Assembly (NCBI RefSeq): GCF_014192225.1
Contig: NZ_JACHXS010000003.1
Span: 434,001-498,000 of the forward strand
Length of the DNA stretch: 64,000 nt
Direction of reading: 5' to 3'
Source: Pseudoduganella umbonata
Lineage (GTDB): Bacteria; Pseudomonadota; Gammaproteobacteria; Burkholderiales; Burkholderiaceae_D
The translations under genes and the position numbers were made by a program. The notes beneath the pieces were generated by a model, which saw only the letters and a program-made list of their open reading frames with translations, was not told the origin of the DNA and made no database searches. Within the stretch, counting starts at the first letter, position 1. Each line of letters begins with the position of its first letter. Below, one piece after another: positions 49,192 through 58,400 of this stretch.

Positions 49192-50572
49192 CCGAAACCG
49201 CCAGCCGCCCGGCCGGGAAGGCCGGTGCGGCAGCCAGCGCGCGGGGCCAGCGCCAGGCCAGCGCAATGGCGGTACCCGCCAGCAGCACGACGACGCCGGC
49301 GATGATGGCCGCCAGCGGAATCCCGCCGTACTCAACCAGGCCGCTGAGCGGCGCCATCACCAGCATCACGCCGCCTGCCGCCCATTGCGCCGTCTTCCAC
49401 CCTGGATAACGCGCATGGTCGCGCAACAGCAGCGGCGTGAAGGCCAGCGCCACGACCGAGCAGCACAGCCATGCGCGCCACGGTCCGGTGGTCGCCAGCA
49501 CGACCGCGATGCTGCACGCAAGGTAGACGCCCCAGACGATGCCGAAGCGGCCCAGCAGCGCCAGCGCCAGTTGCCGGTTCAGGTCGCGCACAGGCGGCGC
49601 GATCGGGGCCAGCCGCAGGATGCCCTGCTCGACCCGTGAATTCTTGATGGCGGAAAGCAGGCCATCGATATGCACGACGACCGTCAGCAGCATCGACGTC
49701 AGCACCAGCGGAACGAATGGCCGCATCGCATCCGCGCCCGTGACGGCACGCCAGCCCAGCGTGGCGACGGTCAGGAGCGCGAGGATCACGACCGAACTGC
49801 TCCAGTGAGCGCGGCCGCCCAGCGCATCGAGCAGGCGCATGGCCGGCCGGCCCGGCGCCGTCAGCCGGGCACGATAAAAGCTGTCCAGCCCACGGAACAG
49901 CCCAATGGCCGATACCGTCGTCATTCCCGCCTTGCCTTTGCGCGCATTGGCCTGCATGCATGCACCGATCCAGTAATGCGTGTCGCCGCCGCGCAGGAAC
50001 AGTACGCGCAGTGCCAGGGCACCCGGCGCGGTGAGCACCAGCAGGCCAACAAGCGTGACGGCGGTTTCATTGAAACCCGCGAGCACGGCATCGATCCCGG
50101 CTGGCGAGAAGCCGGGCGCCCCGCAGGCGAACCACACAACCGTCGGCACGAATCCCAGCCACCAGTAGCGGCAGCACAGCGCGAAATACAGCAGCGCAGC
50201 CGCGCAGACCAGCAATGCGTAGCCGTAGTGACCGGTGGCCGCGCCGAGCAGCGCGGCAAGCGGCAGGCTGGCCGCAAGCCACAGCACGGCGGTCAGCGAC
50301 AGCAGATGTCGGCGCATGCCCGGCACCAGGCATGCCGCAGCGGGGGTATTGAGGCGCATCGCCGTCTGCAGGTACATGCCCCACCAGATGACAATGGCGA
50401 TCAACAGCGAGGCTGCAGCGGCGCCCATCCCGACATGCCGCGGCACCAGGCCGGACTGCATCGCGGCCAGCGGCACGAGCGTCACCGCCAGCAGCAGCCA
50501 CGTAAGCCACATGCTTCCCTGCGCGCGGTGGCGCAGCACGACCTGCAGCAGCAGCTGGCGCCAGGCGTTCAT
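49184..50572 (-). CDS. ABC transporter permease-type membrane protein
   Basis: 462-aa protein with about ten to twelve hydrophobic helices, beginning MNAWRQLLLQVVLRHRAQGS. No family motif is seen, but it starts by a four-base overlap with the stop of the ABC ATPase gene, so it is most simply the membrane partner. The amphipathic segment GLFRGLDSFYRARLTAPGRP between membrane parts may contact the ATPase. Substrate unknown. Confidence 0.75.
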   Translation of the reverse strand: MNAWRQLLLQVVLRHRAQGSMWLTWLLLAVTLVPLAAMQSGLVPRHVGMGAAAASLLIAIVIWWGMYLQTAMRLNTPAAACLVPGMRRHLLSLTAVLWLAASLPLAALLGAATGHYGYALLVCAAALLYFALCCRYWWLGFVPTVVWFACGAPGFSPAGIDAVLAGFNETAVTLVGLLVLTAPGALALRVLFLRGGDTHYWIGACMQANARKGKAGMTTVSAIGLFRGLDSFYRARLTAPGRPAMRLLDALGGRAHWSSSVVILALLTVATLGWRAVTGADAMRPFVPLVLTSMLLTVVVHIDGLLSAIKNSRVEQGILRLAPIAPPVRDLNRQLALALLGRFGIVWGVYLACSIAVVLATTGPWRAWLCCSVVALAFTPLLLRDHARYPGWKTAQWAAGGVMLVMAPLSGLVEYGGIPLAAIIAGVVVLLAGTAIALAWRWPRALAAAPAFPAGRLAVSVT

Positions 50573-51444
50573 CGCGTCACCTCTTCGAACAGGTCTTCCA
50601 GCGAGACCGGATCGAGCCGCACGCCGGGCGAGGCCAGCAGGCGGATCGACTCCTGGGCGGACAGCCGCGCCACGATGCTGAAGGCGCCGTTATCGTGGCG
50701 CACGCGGCCCAGCTCCTGGTCCAGCCGCAGCGTGGCCAGCGCCTTCGGGTCGCCGCTGACGCGGCGGGTGCCTTCCAGCAGGTCGTCGAGCGGCGCCTGC
50801 AGTGCGATGCGGCCATCCTTCAGGAACGCCACGTCGATGGCGATGCGTTGCAGGTCGGACAGGATGTGCGTCGAGAACAGCACCGTGGTGCCGCGGTCGA
50901 TGACGTCGTCGACCAGTTCGTGCAGGAAGTCGCGGCGGCCCACCGGGTCGAGGCTGGCGACGGGTTCGTCCAGCACCAGCAGGTCCGGGTCTGGCGCCAG
51001 TGCGCGGATGATCGACAGCCGCTGCTGCTGCCCGCCGGACAGGCTGGAGATGCGCTGGCGCCGCGTGGCCGGATCGAAGCCCCAGCGCGCCAGCAGGTTT
51101 TCCACCTTGTAGTCGTTCCAGCGCGGATACAGCGTGCGGAAATAGGCCAGCAGCTGGTCGGGCGTGAGCCAGTCGAACAGGTCGGACTTCTGCGGCACAT
51201 AGCCGATGCGGGCGCGGGTGGCCGCCGACAGGTCGCCGGCCGGCTCGCCGAACAGCGTGATCCGGCCGCCGTCCACCTCGCGCAGGCCCAGCATGCATTC
51301 GATCAGCGTCGACTTGCCGGCGCCGTTGCGGCCCAGCAGGCCGATCACCGCGCCGCTGCCAATCTGCCAATCGATGCCGGCCAGCACGCCGCGGCCGCCG
51401 AACGAGCGCGCCACGCCTTCCATTGCCACCACGGATGAGATCAT
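50569..51444 (-). CDS. ABC transporter ATP-binding protein
   Basis: Walker A GRNGAGKST, Q-loop in YVPQKSDLF, signature LSGGQQQR, Walker B LLVLDEPVASLD and H-loop STHILSD are all in place. The C-terminal 70 residues are an extra domain. 291 aa. Encoded between a YtrA-type GntR repressor gene (four-base overlap) and the permease, a classic self-regulated export module as in ytr-type operons. Confidence 0.93.
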   Translation of the reverse strand: MISSVVAMEGVARSFGGRGVLAGIDWQIGSGAVIGLLGRNGAGKSTLIECMLGLREVDGGRITLFGEPAGDLSAATRARIGYVPQKSDLFDWLTPDQLLAYFRTLYPRWNDYKVENLLARWGFDPATRRQRISSLSGGQQQRLSIIRALAPDPDLLVLDEPVASLDPVGRRDFLHELVDDVIDRGTTVLFSTHILSDLQRIAIDVAFLKDGRIALQAPLDDLLEGTRRVSGDPKALATLRLDQELGRVRHDNGAFSIVARLSAQESIRLLASPGVRLDPVSLEDLFEEVTR

Positions 51445-51836
51445 TTCGCTTCCTTCAGGACTTGTTTGAACAGTTCGAGAATCGTGTGATCGTCCAGCTC
51501 CAGCTGGCGTGCTTCGCGGGCCGCGCGCTCCAGCGCGGGCCGCAGCAATGCCTCGCGCTCGGTGCGGCCGCCGTTGCCGTTGCGTTGCGCCACCTGCATG
51601 CCCTGCCCGCGGATGCGCTCCAGCGCGCCTTCCATCTCCAGCAGGTTCCAGGCCTTCGACACCGTCATCGGGTTGACGGCCAGCGCGCCGGCCACTTCGC
51701 GTACCGACGGCAGCGTGTCGCCCGGCGCCAGCACCCCGGCCGCGGCAAGGCGCTTGACCTGCTCGATGAGCTGGCGGTAGATCGGCTCGGGCGAGCCGGT
51801 CGTGATGGAAAACAGCTGGGCGGTATGTTCGGTCAT
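51441..51836 (-). CDS. GntR-family (YtrA subfamily) transcriptional regulator
   Basis: Short GntR regulator of 131 aa. The winged helix includes PIYRQLIEQVKRLAAAGVLA, PGDTLPSVREVAGALAVNPM and TVSKAWNLLEMEGALERIRG. Only about 50 residues follow, which is the YtrA hallmark. YtrA proteins repress adjoining ABC transporter operons. A perfect inverted repeat 25 bp upstream of its start is a likely operator. Overlaps the ATPase start. Confidence 0.9.
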   Translation of the reverse strand: MTEHTAQLFSITTGSPEPIYRQLIEQVKRLAAAGVLAPGDTLPSVREVAGALAVNPMTVSKAWNLLEMEGALERIRGQGMQVAQRNGNGGRTEREALLRPALERAAREARQLELDDHTILELFKQVLKEAK

Positions 51837-51860
51837 GGCAGTGTCGCGTCGCCGTATATG

Positions 51861-51880
51861 TGTATTAAGTGAGTAATACA
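51861..51880. promoter_or_regulatory. Inverted-repeat operator in the GntR/glycosyltransferase divergent region
   Basis: TGTATTA-AGTGAG-TAATACA, perfect 7-bp arms, resembling the GTATTA...TAATAC sites bound by YtrA-type GntR repressors. Lies between the divergent genes at 51836 and 51974, so it could affect both. Confidence 0.65.
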
Positions 51881-51973
51881 GTATACGCCGACTTTGCCGG
51901 TGTCAAGCGCCGCCTGCAGCCTGATACGAACTCGGCGATAATCGGTTTCCGTGCATTTTCAACAAGGAAAATC

Positions 51974-53308
51974 ATGAAGATCGGCTTGCAGACCTGGGGC
52001 AGCCACGGCGATATCCGCCCGTTTCTGGCACTGGCGGAGGGGCTCAACAGCGCCGGGCATGACGTCATCCTCGTCGTCACCTGCGTGGACAGCGACGCCT
52101 ACGCCCGGCATGTCTCGCCTTCCGGCGTGGAAATCCGCGTGGTGGCGTCGCCGGTGCTGGGGCCGGAGGATGCGGGAAAGATCGGCGCCACCGTGTTCGA
52201 CACGCGCGACCCGATGCGGCAGATGGCGAAGATCCTGCGCCTTGCCTTCACACCGGTGGAGGACCGCATGTTCGCGGCGGCGCAGCAGCTATGCGACGAA
52301 TGCGACATCGTGATCGGCCATTTCTTCATGCACCCGCTGCGCGCCGCGGCGGAGCGGGCCGGCCGGCCCTATGCCAGCGTGATGCTGTCGCATGGCGGCA
52401 TTCCCAGCGCCTGCGACCATCCGATGCGGGTGCGCGGCTCGGCGAAACTGGCCAACCGGCTGCTCTGGTGGATAACGCGGCTGGCAATCAACCGCGCGCT
52501 GATGGCCGACACGAACCGGCTGCGTGCCCGGGCGGGCCTGCCGCCGGTGCGCGACATGATCGACGACGTGTGGCTGTCGCCGTCACTGACGCTGGTGGCG
52601 GTCAGCCCGACCATCGCGGTCCGGCAGCCCGACTGGCCGGCCGCCGTGCAGTTGAGCGGTTTCCTCGACATGCCGAATATCGATGTCGAGGGCACGGTGG
52701 CGCCGGAGCTGGGCGATTTCCTCGCCGCGGGCGAAGCACCGGTCTACATGACACTGGGCAGCTGGATGCCGGCCGACATCGACTGGCAACGGCAGACGCT
52801 GCAACTGCTGACCGACGCGGCGCGGCAGGCCGGCTGCCGGGCGATCATCCAGAGTGCCGACGCGGCCGCATGCCGTTTCACGTCATCGGACCGATTCCTC
52901 TACGTGCCGGCAGCGCCGCACCAGGGCATCTTCCCGCACTGCTGCGCGGTGCTGCACCATGGCGGCGCCGGCACCACGCAGTCGGCCACGCTGGCCGGCA
53001 AGCCATCGGTGGTCGTACCGCACATCAGCGAACAGGAACACTGGGGCCGCGAGCTGCAGCGGCTCGGCGTCGCCGGCAAGCCGGTACACCGGCGCAAGGC
53101 CACCGCCGAGGCGCTGGCGCGACTGATCCGGCAAGTGCGCGACACGCCGGCAATGACGCGAGCCGCCGTGGCGGCTGGCGCGGCCATGCGCCGCGAGAAC
53201 GGCGTGGCCACCGCGGTCGAGCTGGTCGACCGGGTATTCACAGGGATGGAAACGCGGGAGGAAGCGCGGGTGGAACCGCAGGAGGAAGCGCGCACTGCGG
53301 CGCGCTGA
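51974..53308 (+). CDS. GT1-family glycosyltransferase (sterol/macrolide glucosyltransferase-like)
   Basis: GT-B-fold enzyme of 444 aa. N-terminal MKIGLQTWGSHGDIRPFLAL is the acceptor-domain start, and the C-terminal donor motif includes VLHHGGAGTTQSATLAGKPS with HHGGxGT for the nucleotide sugar diphosphate. An AAGGAAA box precedes ATG 51974. Acceptor unknown; relatives glycosylate sterols, lipids or macrolides, and with the ABC module alongside a drug-modification or glycolipid role is conceivable. Ends in a Glu/Arg-rich tail (REEARVEPQEEARTAAR). Confidence 0.85.
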   Translation: MKIGLQTWGSHGDIRPFLALAEGLNSAGHDVILVVTCVDSDAYARHVSPSGVEIRVVASPVLGPEDAGKIGATVFDTRDPMRQMAKILRLAFTPVEDRMFAAAQQLCDECDIVIGHFFMHPLRAAAERAGRPYASVMLSHGGIPSACDHPMRVRGSAKLANRLLWWITRLAINRALMADTNRLRARAGLPPVRDMIDDVWLSPSLTLVAVSPTIAVRQPDWPAAVQLSGFLDMPNIDVEGTVAPELGDFLAAGEAPVYMTLGSWMPADIDWQRQTLQLLTDAARQAGCRAIIQSADAAACRFTSSDRFLYVPAAPHQGIFPHCCAVLHHGGAGTTQSATLAGKPSVVVPHISEQEHWGRELQRLGVAGKPVHRRKATAEALARLIRQVRDTPAMTRAAVAAGAAMRRENGVATAVELVDRVFTGMETREEARVEPQEEARTAAR

Positions 53309-53315
53309 AGCTTCC

Positions 53316-54989
53316 TCAGGAAAGCTTGGTGGCGTGCTCGCGCGTGGAGTGGAACGTCAGCTTCGGCCAGCGTTCCTGCGTGAGGCGCAGGTTGACGCCG
53401 GAGGTGGCCAGATAGGCCAGGTTGCCGGCGGCGTCGTACGCCACGTTGTGGCCGAGCGCCGCTTCGAAGTCGGCCAGCGCCTTCTTGTCGTCCGACGAGA
53501 CCCAGCGCGCGCTGCTGATGCTGGTGCCTTCGAACACGGCATCGACGCCGTATTCGTTCATCAGCCGGGAAGCCACCACCTCGAACTGCAGCACGCCGAC
53601 GGCGCCCAGTACCAGCTCGCCGCCCTGCACCGGCTTGAACACCTGCACGGCGCCCTCCTCGCCCAGCTGCTGCAGGCCTTTGTGCAGCTGCTTGATCTTC
53701 AGCGGGTTGCGGATGCGCACCTGGCGGAAGAAGTCCGGCGCGAAGTACGGGATGCCGGTGAACTGCAGCATCTCGCCTTCCGAGAAGCTGTCGCCGATCT
53801 GCATGTTGCCGTGGTTCGGCAGGCCGATGATGTCGCCGGCGTACGCTTCTTCGACCTGTTCGCGCGACGATGCCATGAACGTCACCACCGACGACACTTT
53901 CACTTCACGGCCGAGGCGCAGGTGCTTGACCTTCATGCCGCGCTCGAAGCGGCCGGAACACACGCGCAGGAAGGCGATGCGGTCGCGGTGCGCCGGGTCC
54001 ATATTGGCCTGGATCTTGAACACGAAGCCGGAGAACGGCTGCTCGTTCGGCTCGACGGAACGCACGGTTGCATCGCGCTCGCGCGGCGGCGGCGCCCAGT
54101 CGACCAGCGCCGACAGGATCTCGCGCACGCCGAAGTTGTTGATCGCGGAACCGAAGAACACCGGGGTCTGGATACCGGCCAGGAACTGCTCCAGGTCGAA
54201 CGGATGCGAGGCGCCGTGTACCAGCTCCACCTCCATCCGCAGCTGGTCCATCTCCAGCGGGAACATCTCCTGCAGCTTCGGATTGTCGATGCCCTTGATG
54301 ACTTCCACGGTCTGGTTGGCGCTTTCCGAACCGGCGCGGAACAGCAGCACTTCGTCGCGCAGCAGGTGGTACACGCCGCGGAAGTTCTTGCCCATGCCGA
54401 TCGGCCAGGTGACCGGTGCGCACTGGATCTTCAGCACCGATTCCAGTTCGTCCAGCAGTTCCAGCGGATCGCGCGTTTCGCGGTCCATCTTGTTCATGAA
54501 CGTGACGATCGGCGTGTTGCGCATGCGGCAGACGTCGAGCAGCTTGATGGTCTGCGCCTCGACACCCTTGGCCGCGTCGATCACCATCAGCGCCGAGTCG
54601 ACGGCGGTCAGCACGCGGTACGTGTCTTCCGAGAAGTCCTGGTGGCCCGGCGTGTCGAGCAGGTTGATGATGTGGTCGCGGAACTCGAACTGCATCACCG
54701 ACGAGGCAACGGAAATGCCGCGCTGCTTCTCGATCTCCATCCAGTCGGACGTGGCGTGGCGCGCGCTCTTGCGGGCCTTGACGGTACCGGCCATCTGGAT
54801 CGCGCCCGAGAACAGCAGCAGCTTCTCGGTCAGCGTCGTCTTGCCGGCGTCGGGGTGGGAAATGATGCCGAACGTGCGGCGGCGCTGTACTTCGCGCGCG
54901 ATCAGCGCGGCAGGCTTGGCGCTGCCGGCGGCTTCCTGCTCGGTGGCGGCCTCGATGGCTGGGGTGTTGACTTGGGATTCTTCGGACAT
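53316..54989 (-). CDS. prfC: Peptide chain release factor 3
   Basis: GTPase that recycles RF1/RF2 from the ribosome. G1 [15 protein letters not shown], switch/G3 [16 protein letters not shown] and G4 TFMNKMDRE are intact. ATG 54989 ([10 protein letters not shown]) is used; the frame is open 150 bp further but into non-conserved DNA. 557 aa, with about 30 extra N-terminal residues (Ala/Glu-rich) compared with E. coli RF3. Converges with the glycosyltransferase gene with 7 bp between stops. Confidence 0.95.
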   Translation of the reverse strand: MSEESQVNTPAIEAATEQEAAGSAKPAALIAREVQRRRTFGIISHPDAGKTTLTEKLLLFSGAIQMAGTVKARKSARHATSDWMEIEKQRGISVASSVMQFEFRDHIINLLDTPGHQDFSEDTYRVLTAVDSALMVIDAAKGVEAQTIKLLDVCRMRNTPIVTFMNKMDRETRDPLELLDELESVLKIQCAPVTWPIGMGKNFRGVYHLLRDEVLLFRAGSESANQTVEVIKGIDNPKLQEMFPLEMDQLRMEVELVHGASHPFDLEQFLAGIQTPVFFGSAINNFGVREILSALVDWAPPPRERDATVRSVEPNEQPFSGFVFKIQANMDPAHRDRIAFLRVCSGRFERGMKVKHLRLGREVKVSSVVTFMASSREQVEEAYAGDIIGLPNHGNMQIGDSFSEGEMLQFTGIPYFAPDFFRQVRIRNPLKIKQLHKGLQQLGEEGAVQVFKPVQGGELVLGAVGVLQFEVVASRLMNEYGVDAVFEGTSISSARWVSSDDKKALADFEAALGHNVAYDAAGNLAYLATSGVNLRLTQERWPKLTFHSTREHATKLS

Positions 54990-55473
54990 GATGGCGACCA
55001 ACGGTTCGGCTCGACGGAAAACCGTGGATTTTACCGTTTTTTGACCGGCTCCGGGCGATTTATGCAGCCAGCCACGCCCGCCACCAGCGCCAGGCCCGCG
55101 CCTGCTGAGTCCGTGTCTCCGTGCCTGGCACCAGGACACGAGCTCGGCAATGGGTCGATGCCTGCTGAGTCCGTGTCACCGTGCCTGGCACGAGGACACG
55201 AGCTCGGCAATGGGTCGGTGCCTGCTGAGCCCGTGTCACCGTGCCTGGCACCAGGACACGAGCTCGGCAATGGGTTGATGCCTGCTGAGTCCGTGTCACC
55301 GTGCCTGGCACGAGGACACGAGCTCGGCAATGGGTTGATGCCTGCCGAGTCCGTGTCACCGTGCCTGGCACGAGGACACGGGCTCGGCAATGGGTTGATG
55401 CCTGCTGAGCCCGTGTCACCGTGCCTGGCACCAGGACACGGGCTCGGCAGGCGCGGGAAGGCGGCCTCGGGGC
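54990..55473. other. Intergenic region between prfC and pilY1
   Basis: Apart from about 110 bp upstream of prfC, this region is entirely the 60-bp tandem repeat annotated below. No gene or convincing promoter is seen. Confidence 0.7.
55100..55455. repeat. 60-bp minisatellite, six units
   Basis: Units start at 55100, 55160, 55220, 55280, 55340 and 55400; the last is cut short at about 55455. Units differ at only a few positions. Each contains nested arms CGTGTC...GACACG around GTGCC-T-GGCAC, so each could fold into a hairpin. Because 60 is a multiple of three, open frames run through it, but no start, ribosome-binding site or gene context supports coding. Confidence 0.92.
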
Positions 55474-58400
55474 TTATTCCCCCTTCACGCGCCGCCAGCC
55501 GACCGGGTGGGCGCCTTCGGAATCGAGTTCGACGATCGGCCGCGTCAGCGTTTCGCCCTTCGCGGTGGTGGCGATCATTTTCAGCTGGCCGCTGGGCAGC
55601 CTTACGATGATGAAGCCGACTGCGGCCGACGTGTTCGACAGCGTGCCGCCCACCACCAGCCCGTTGACGCCGACGCCGCGGCACACGTCGACCGCGTAGG
55701 CGTTGCTGGTGCCGCCCACCGAGCATGACGACGACGAGGTCGGCAGGTTCGTCACCACGTTGGCCACGCCACTGACGATCTTCGGGTCGATGTTCATCCG
55801 CTCGCCCGGGTTCAGGCGCCAGTCGAAGAACCAGCCGCTCTTCAGGTTCAGGTCGGCCGCGTCTTCCGTGATCTGGTAGGAACTGGTGTTGGTGCCAGTG
55901 CCGGCCGTGCCCAGCGTCTGCTGCTCCATCGCCGCGCCGCGCACGTTGACGTAGGCGCCCGTGTCCTTCAGCGCGTACAGGCTTTGCACGTCGGCGCTGG
56001 TGGTGTCCGGCACGTCGAGCAGGCGGCCGGTGCCGAACAGCGCCACGCGCTGCGGCACGCTGCTGCCATCCACGGCGCACAGTGTCACGTCGGGCCGCGT
56101 CGTGATCGGCTGGCCCGCGCCGGCGTCGCCCATCTTCAGCACGCCCACGCTGCCGTCGGTGGCGGTCAGGTCGAAGCGCCACATCCGGCCGTCGTTGTCG
56201 CCGCCGTAGATATATGTGACGAGCGGGTCGCCGTTCGGATCGGCGGTGATCGCGGTGATCTTCGCCAGGCCCGATGGCGTGGTGGTGTCGCCGCTGTTCG
56301 TGCTCACCGTCTTCAGCACGGCGCCGGTGGCGACGTCGACGATGAACAGGTAGCCCTTGCCGTCGCCGGTGTCGACGCCGTCCACGCCGGGCACGTTGTT
56401 GTAGCCGGAGGTCAGGAACACCACCCACCGATCGGCGCCCGAGCCATCCTTCCACGTGCCGAACTGCGGGTTGCCGAAGGACAGGCCCAGGTTCGGCACG
56501 GCGTTGGCGCAAACTGCGGCGTCGGCGCACAGTTCCCACAGCTGCCGGGGCTGGCGCGGGTTGGTGATGTCCAGCGCGTAATAGCCGCGGCCGCCCGCGT
56601 TCAGGCCGGCCACCAGCACGGTGCGCCAGGCGCCGTTGATGTACACGTCGGCCACCTCGGGCGAACCGTCGGTGGTGAACTGGTGGTTGGTCGCATAGGT
56701 GGTGCTCGACAGCGCCGGCAGCTTCTTCATCGTGATGCGCGGCACGTACGCCCACACTTCCTCGCCGTCCGCGGCGGAGAACGCGTGCAGCATGCCGTCG
56801 TTCGCGGCCGTGAACACGGTCGCCACCGGACGCGCCGCCGTTTGCGCGTCGCGGAAGGCGGGGTAGCCGTTGTCCGTATAGGCCTTGCGCGGGTCGCGCA
56901 CGTAGGCCGGCTTCGACGAGGCGATATCGCCCAGCACGATCGGGATCGACGGCGTGTCATTGCTCATCGAGTAGGCCCGGAAGATACGGTCGTTGGCGTG
57001 CTGCTGCTGGCCGCGCAGCCAGTTCACCATGTTGTCGCCGCTGTTGACGAGCGCCCGGTCGGCCAGCGACAGCAGCGTGCACTGCGGCAGGTTCGGGCAC
57101 TGGCCGTTGAACCACGCCTTTTCCTGCGCGGTCATGCCCTCGTAGCGGAACTCCTTCAGCCCCCCGCTGCCCAGCATGTAGATGGCGCGTGTGTCGCTGG
57201 CCGCGGCGACCTTCTCGCCGACGGTATCGGTTGTCGTCCATACCGTGGTGGCGCTGACGATGCCGGTGGTCGGATCGATCTTGCGGTCCGACAGCTCGCC
57301 GTACCATTTCACGGTGGTGAAGGTGTCCGAGAAGATGTCGTTGTCCTGCAGCGAGATGTTCGGCGTGGAGGTGGCGGCGGCCGACGCGGCGCCCAGCGTC
57401 ACCTGCATGTTGGCCAGCGCGGACGACAGGCCCTCGACCACCTCGCGCGGCTCGTTGGCGCTGAAGTATTTGCCGTGGCCGTTGATGGCCGCGTGCCACA
57501 GGTCGTCGACCCGCTCCTGCACGGTATTGCCGGTGTTGGTCACGTCGGGGTTCGGCCACACGTACGGGCCGTTGTCGTTCCACGGGCAGCCGGTCTGCAC
57601 GCGCGTGATCAGGTTGTAGAAGTCGCCGCCGGCCTTCGGCGCGGTATCGTAGTTCGGCTCGTAGGTCATCACGCCGTCCATGCCCAGGCCCAGCGTGTAG
57701 GTGTTCATGTGCAGGTGGGTGTTCTCGCCCTCGGCCGCCGGCACCTGGCCGGGCTTCGTCATGTCCGGCTCCAGGTCGGGGCGCAGCGACACCGTGCCGG
57801 TGGAAGAACCGCCGTTGTACCAGTGCAGCGCCACGTCCGAGATCGACGGCTGCGACTGGGCGCGCGCATCGACGCAGCCGCGTCCCCAGGTGCAGAAGCG
57901 CGATGGGCTTTCCGCGTTATCGTTGTTCACCACGTTGTTCGTCGAACTGCCGTTCCAGTAGCCGTCCGTCGTCAGGATGAGGAAGTTCTGCTGGCACGGG
58001 AACTGCACCACCTGCTGCCCGGAGGCGTAGTCATAGGGCGCCAGGTTGGCGAACATGCGGCCCACGTTGTCCATCGCGGTACGGATCGGCGTCGAGCCGC
58101 TGCTGGTGGTGTTGTACAGCGTGGAATACCAGGTGCTGCGCGCCGTGCCGGTGAAATCGGCCGGCTTCATGTCGATCTCGCCGCCGGCGCCTGCCTGCGA
58201 CAGCCGCACGAAGCCGACCCGGTAATTCGCATTGATGGCGGCGAAGGCGATGCCGACCGACGTCTTCATCATCTGCAGCCGGTTCTTGTAATACGCGTAC
58301 CAGTTGGCGAAGTTCGTCATTTCCTCGTCGTACGTGCAGGCCGAGGTCTGCGCGACGCAGTCGCTGCGCGCGGTCGCTTTCGGATAGCTGCGGCCGGGAA

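Noticed and set aside
55100..55455. CRISPR array
   Set aside because: The 60-bp units abut without unique spacers, and no cas gene is in the window.
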